Positions 61,814 through 64,000 of a stretch of 64,000 nucleotides of DNA are shown here, one piece after another (position 1 is the stretch's first letter; every line of letters begins with the position of its first letter). Location: assembly GCA_964423865.1 (NCBI GenBank), contig CAYRGN010000002.1:96467-160466 (forward strand). The letters are read 5' to 3'. The notes below the pieces were generated by a model. The model did not search any database. It was not told where the DNA came from and saw only the letters and a program-made list of their open reading frames with translations. Origin of the DNA: Leadbetterella sp964423865 (GTDB taxonomy: Bacteria > Bacteroidota > Bacteroidia > Cytophagales > Spirosomataceae). A program made the translations under genes and the position numbers.

Positions 61814-61885
61814 GAGCCGATAACATTTCTTAATCGGCTCAAATATAAGCAGAAAATGAGCCGATTGCAAACTTTATTCGGCTCA
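61813..61885 (-). promoter_or_regulatory. Fourfold alternating operator over the Fic promoter
   Basis: Four copies of TGAGCCGA in alternating orientation: 61813-61820, 61834-61841 (as TCGGCTCA), 61857-61864 and 61878-61885 (as TCGGCTCA). Start-to-start spacings are 21, 23 and 21 bp, about two helical turns. The first overlaps the Fic start codon; the others straddle the -7 and -33 boxes. Confidence 0.85.
61840..61871 (-). promoter_or_regulatory. Fic gene promoter
   Basis: On the minus strand TTTG (61871-61868), a 20-bp spacer and TATATTTG (61847-61840), an exact match to TTTG-N19-21-TAnnTTTG, 26 bp before the ATG at 61813. The boxes lie among the TGAGCCGA half-sites. Confidence 0.85.
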
Positions 61886-61962
61886 TTAATCAGTCTTTCA
61901 AATGACGTGGCGCATTCGAAAACGGGAATACATTTCCCAAACTGAAGTGTTTCAGTTACCGA

Positions 61963-62313
61963 TTATCCAAAAAAACAACCGTACGCGTCATTTTTAATTT
62001 CAGCCAACAAGTCATGTAAATCAGCACTTTCCGGTAACGGTCCATAGGCTTCCCATTTTCCAGAGCCCCGCATCCAATACAATTTCCAAATTTTAGAAGA
62101 TTTAACAAACCGGAACTTAGCAAAAGGTAATTTCAAGATTTTCGTCGGATCATTCCATTGTGGCGTGATTTCAAACAACAAAGCTGTTTGTCCATTCCAG
62201 GAATATCCGTAGTCCAATTGTTTACGGATTTCTGGGTCCGCTGGCCGTTTGGCTTCAATAAAGCTCGTTAATTGAACTTCGACCATTGAAATAGGTGGTT
62301 TCTCTATGCTCAT
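61963..62313 (-). CDS. DUF3024-like protein
   Basis: 116 residues from ATG 62313. The C-terminal part KFRFVKSSKIWKLYWMRGSGKWEAYG with LHDLLAEIKNDAYGCFFG is the DUF3024 pattern, and the first half carries IRKQLDYGYSWNGQTALLFE. Function unknown. It lies 33 bp downstream of the DUF2442-HTH gene and could be in the same transcript. Confidence 0.75.
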   Translation of the reverse strand: MSIEKPPISMVEVQLTSFIEAKRPADPEIRKQLDYGYSWNGQTALLFEITPQWNDPTKILKLPFAKFRFVKSSKIWKLYWMRGSGKWEAYGPLPESADLHDLLAEIKNDAYGCFFG

Positions 62314-62346
62314 GCCATTTTAATTTTTATCAGGTGAATATTCAAA

Positions 62347-62748
62347 TCACAAAGAAACTTCCAAAAGCTCTTTCCCGATGCGATGTAGTTCTTTTTCTAT
62401 TTCTTTCTTTCGGGATTCGCTCGGGATTTTGCTACCGCTAATATAAGCCGCTATCAAAGGTTGGGAAATACCCAATCTTCTTGCAAAAGCCGAAATGTTC
62501 AGTTCTTGCAACTTGCTAAATGTTTTTACCATTTTCGGTTTAAAGAAACCCTCGAAACTCAAATCTTCATCCAGTTCTTCCCAATGTATGCCAAAAGCAG
62601 AGGTAGTATAGCTTTCCCGTTGCTTTTGAGTAGCATTTTTCAGGCTCGGATAATCGGCAAAGTATTCTGTTCCTGTTCTGCCGTCTTTGGTCTCTATCTG
62701 TACGGCTTCATCGGTAAGCCATATTTTATTAATATCTGTAAGTATCAT
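62347..62748 (-). CDS. DUF2442 protein with C-terminal helix-turn-helix (antitoxin-like)
   Basis: 133 residues. N-terminal DUF2442 (IWLTDEAVQIETKDGRTGTEYFADYPSL, with FGIHWEELDEDLSFEGF), then an XRE-like helix-turn-helix (ISAFARRLGISQPLIAAYIS). It begins 2 bp after the DUF4160 stop. DUF4160/DUF2442 pairs occur widely and are often regarded as possible toxin-antitoxin modules; the HTH here would allow binding to the operator at 63019-63036. Confidence 0.8.
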   Translation of the reverse strand: MILTDINKIWLTDEAVQIETKDGRTGTEYFADYPSLKNATQKQRESYTTSAFGIHWEELDEDLSFEGFFKPKMVKTFSKLQELNISAFARRLGISQPLIAAYISGSKIPSESRKKEIEKELHRIGKELLEVSL

Positions 62749-62750
62749 GA

Positions 62751-62990
62751 TTACTTGTTATAAAAAAAGTCTGTCCAACGCTCTATGATGACTTCCTGGT
62801 TTTCCTCTATTACGGCTTCTATTATTTTCAGTTCGGATTTTTTAAACCCCAGATTCTTTACTAACCGAATTTTAGGAATCAGATTATACTTTGCTTCCGA
62901 ACCGCCCTTTGAAATGTGTATGTGTACAGGGTCGTGATTGTTAGCGAAAAAGTAAAACCTAAACCTCAGTAAAACAAAAACTGTTGGCAT
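62751..62990 (-). CDS. DUF4160 family protein
   Basis: 79 residues from ATG 62990. MPTVFVLLRFRFYFFANNHD, then PVHIHISKGGSEAKYNL and FKKSELKIIEAVIEENQEVI, as in DUF4160. It forms an operon with the DUF2442-HTH gene. A promoter with an internal palindrome lies just upstream. Toxin role is possible but unproven. Confidence 0.85.
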   Translation of the reverse strand: MPTVFVLLRFRFYFFANNHDPVHIHISKGGSEAKYNLIPKIRLVKNLGFKKSELKIIEAVIEENQEVIIERWTDFFYNK

Positions 62991-63010
62991 TACCGTAAAA
63001 ATTACACATA

Positions 63011-63042
63011 CAAATATAGGTTATAATTTTATAACCCGCAAA
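63011..63042 (-). promoter_or_regulatory. DUF4160-DUF2442 promoter with operator palindrome in the spacer
   Basis: Minus-strand TTTG (63042-63039), 20-bp spacer, TATATTTG (63018-63011). The spacer holds the perfect dyad GGTTATA-ATTT-TATAACC (63019-63036), positioned to block the polymerase. Confidence 0.8.
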
Positions 63043-63079
63043 TGTTTTCTGATTATCAAAAATAGTGGGAAATGGGTTT

Positions 63080-63343
63080 TTAGTGCAGATTGAGCATTTC
63101 CATACGCTGTTTAATGGCCTCTATCGGATCAAGCGGAGGCATTGGATAATGCTTCTCCTCGTAATCAATGGCCAGTACCGTAATAGCTTCCAAAAGGTTT
63201 AGGGCCTTTTTTCTTTGCGTTTCATCCTCTATCGTATCCGCATCTACCAGGGCATCAATGATGCAGCTGGCCTCCTCAAAGTCCTCCTCTGTTACAATAG
63301 GCCTGATCTTTATATCGTCAATTATTTGTTTTTTTGCCAACAC
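63080..63343 (-). pseudogene. N-terminal fragment of a HigA-type antitoxin
   Basis: 87 residues from a GTG directly after the upstream stop. IRPIVTEEDFEEASCIIDAL, ITVLAIDYEEKHYPMPPLDP and IEAIKQRMEMLNL match the part of HigA-like antitoxins before the helix-turn-helix, where the family continues with (Q/T)xxDLA. Here a stop follows MLNLH, so the HTH is missing, and the following bases do not restore it. No HigB toxin is adjacent. Either a decayed antitoxin or a short functional relative. Confidence 0.65.
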
Positions 63344-63958
63344 TCAATTTTTAAATAAATCACTGTCTTTGGGTTGAGATAAATAATTTAAAATTTTGTC
63401 TTTATTGAGCTTACTTATCAGATCATTAAAGTCTTCTTCAGAAGAAAATGTTATTACAAAGCCATCAATTTTTATATACCTGTTGCTAGATGCCTGAAGC
63501 TCTCCGGAGTTCAAAACTACAGTGTATTTAACCTCTCCGCCTTTTTCGGCAATCCCAAACAAGAACTCTATCCGTTTATTGAAATTAAAGTACGTGTCCC
63601 TGCCGTATGTAAAATACGTATCTGACTTTGCGGTTAATTCAAATTTTTTAGACGCCTTTTGTACTTCATTTTCAACTGCCACCCTTTTCCATTCTGTATA
63701 TTTATCTCTCACAGATACTAAATCTGACACAAAAGACTCAAGAACCTTTTCGGTCGTAAAAACTAACCCTGCTTTTTGCCTTTGGGATTCCAATGGAATA
63801 CCTTCTAATGAAAGGATGAATTTTCCTTTCCCCTTGTCAAGTGCCTCAAATTTTAATACTTTCCCCAAATTAGAATCGTAGTATTCGTTATAGCTTTCTT
63901 GCGAAATCGCCGACAATGACAATAGGAAAAAGAATGATAATAGTAGTTTCAATGCCAT
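63344..63958 (-). CDS. Secreted protein of unknown function
   Basis: 204 residues with a signal peptide (LLLSFFFLLSLSAISQ). No recognised domain; the mature part is beta-rich with several Lys/Asp/Glu-rich segments. The start at 63958 is the first ATG after the AT-rich upstream region. Its TGA abuts the GTG of the HigA-like fragment. Region is markedly AT-rich (16 of 60 bases are G or C at 63361-63420). Confidence 0.6.
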   Translation of the reverse strand: MALKLLLSFFFLLSLSAISQESYNEYYDSNLGKVLKFEALDKGKGKFILSLEGIPLESQRQKAGLVFTTEKVLESFVSDLVSVRDKYTEWKRVAVENEVQKASKKFELTAKSDTYFTYGRDTYFNFNKRIEFLFGIAEKGGEVKYTVVLNSGELQASSNRYIKIDGFVITFSSEEDFNDLISKLNKDKILNYLSQPKDSDLFKN

Positions 63959-64000
63959 TTAGTTAAGCTATAAATTTTTGTAAATCATTGAGAATTTGAC

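Overview
The window looks like a chromosomal segment of a Bacteroidota bacterium, most likely a Cytophagales-type environmental saprophyte. Evidence: two SusC/SusD pairs, a hybrid two-component regulator (HTCS), TAnnTTTG-type promoters, the gene orders pheT-zapA-rny and mutL-rhomboid-rhomboid-dxs, and a planctomycete-type cytochrome/DUF1501 cluster of the kind found in some Bacteroidota. No rRNA, tRNA, CRISPR array, transposase or phage gene was seen.

Layout. 1-5146: universal stress protein (cut by the edge), carA, thrC (interrupted by a 10-N assembly gap), a HipA-like/DUF3037 pair, a small PH-like membrane protein and a 33-residue membrane peptide. 5147-9675: secreted S9 peptidase and a BlaI/BlaR1 pair with a palindromic operator. 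9718-14734: pheT, a coiled-coil protein, zapA and rny, closed by a UUCG terminator. 14805-24360: PSCyt/DUF1549/DUF1553 cytochrome, DUF1501 Tat protein, TIM-barrel isomerase-like protein, DUF2231-cytochrome-LRR fusion, D-aminoacylase-like amidohydrolase and Gfo/Idh/MocA oxidoreductase. 24701-31981: NDH-2, dxs, two rhomboids (one lacking the catalytic histidine), mutL and HopJ. 32085-46301: a sugar-utilisation locus with an AraC regulator, fucose-isomerase-like protein, sodium symporter, DapA/NanA-like aldolase, SusC/SusD, two sialidase-fold proteins, a YidR/DUF3748 propeller and a HAD phosphatase. 46542-59861: a second glycan locus with SusC/SusD, a lipoprotein, GH88 unsaturated glucuronyl hydrolase, HTCS, GH20-like and alginate-lyase-like enzymes, suggesting a uronic-acid-containing polysaccharide. 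59868-64000: SDR, Fic protein and an AT-rich stretch of small regulatory or toxin-antitoxin-like genes.

The most unusual feature is a family of 7-bp-periodic intergenic arrays (AGCTATC, AGCTATG, AGCTCAT and similar). They fill gaps between genes, often begin in or beside a stop codon, reverse polarity across their centre so they can form long hairpins, and often end in AGCTAAA just before the next start codon. At two loci they are organised into 126-136 bp modules opening with ATGAAATAG (start-Lys-stop) and ending just before the next ATGAAA. One 27-bp stretch is present in exact inverse orientation in two modules about 18.7 kb apart. A second strong signal is an alternating array of four TGAGCCGA half-sites, 21/23/21 bp apart, over the promoter of a Fic gene whose product ends in a winged helix; it looks like an autoregulatory operator.

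Functionally the window combines housekeeping operons with two polysaccharide/sugar loci, each with its own regulator, and an accessory right edge. Base composition drops in the first SusC/SusD/sialidase segment (about 37.4-43.0 kb) and again at the right edge (about 61.8-64 kb), which suggests separately acquired pieces. All functional calls are from reading translated sequence and motifs; no database search was run.
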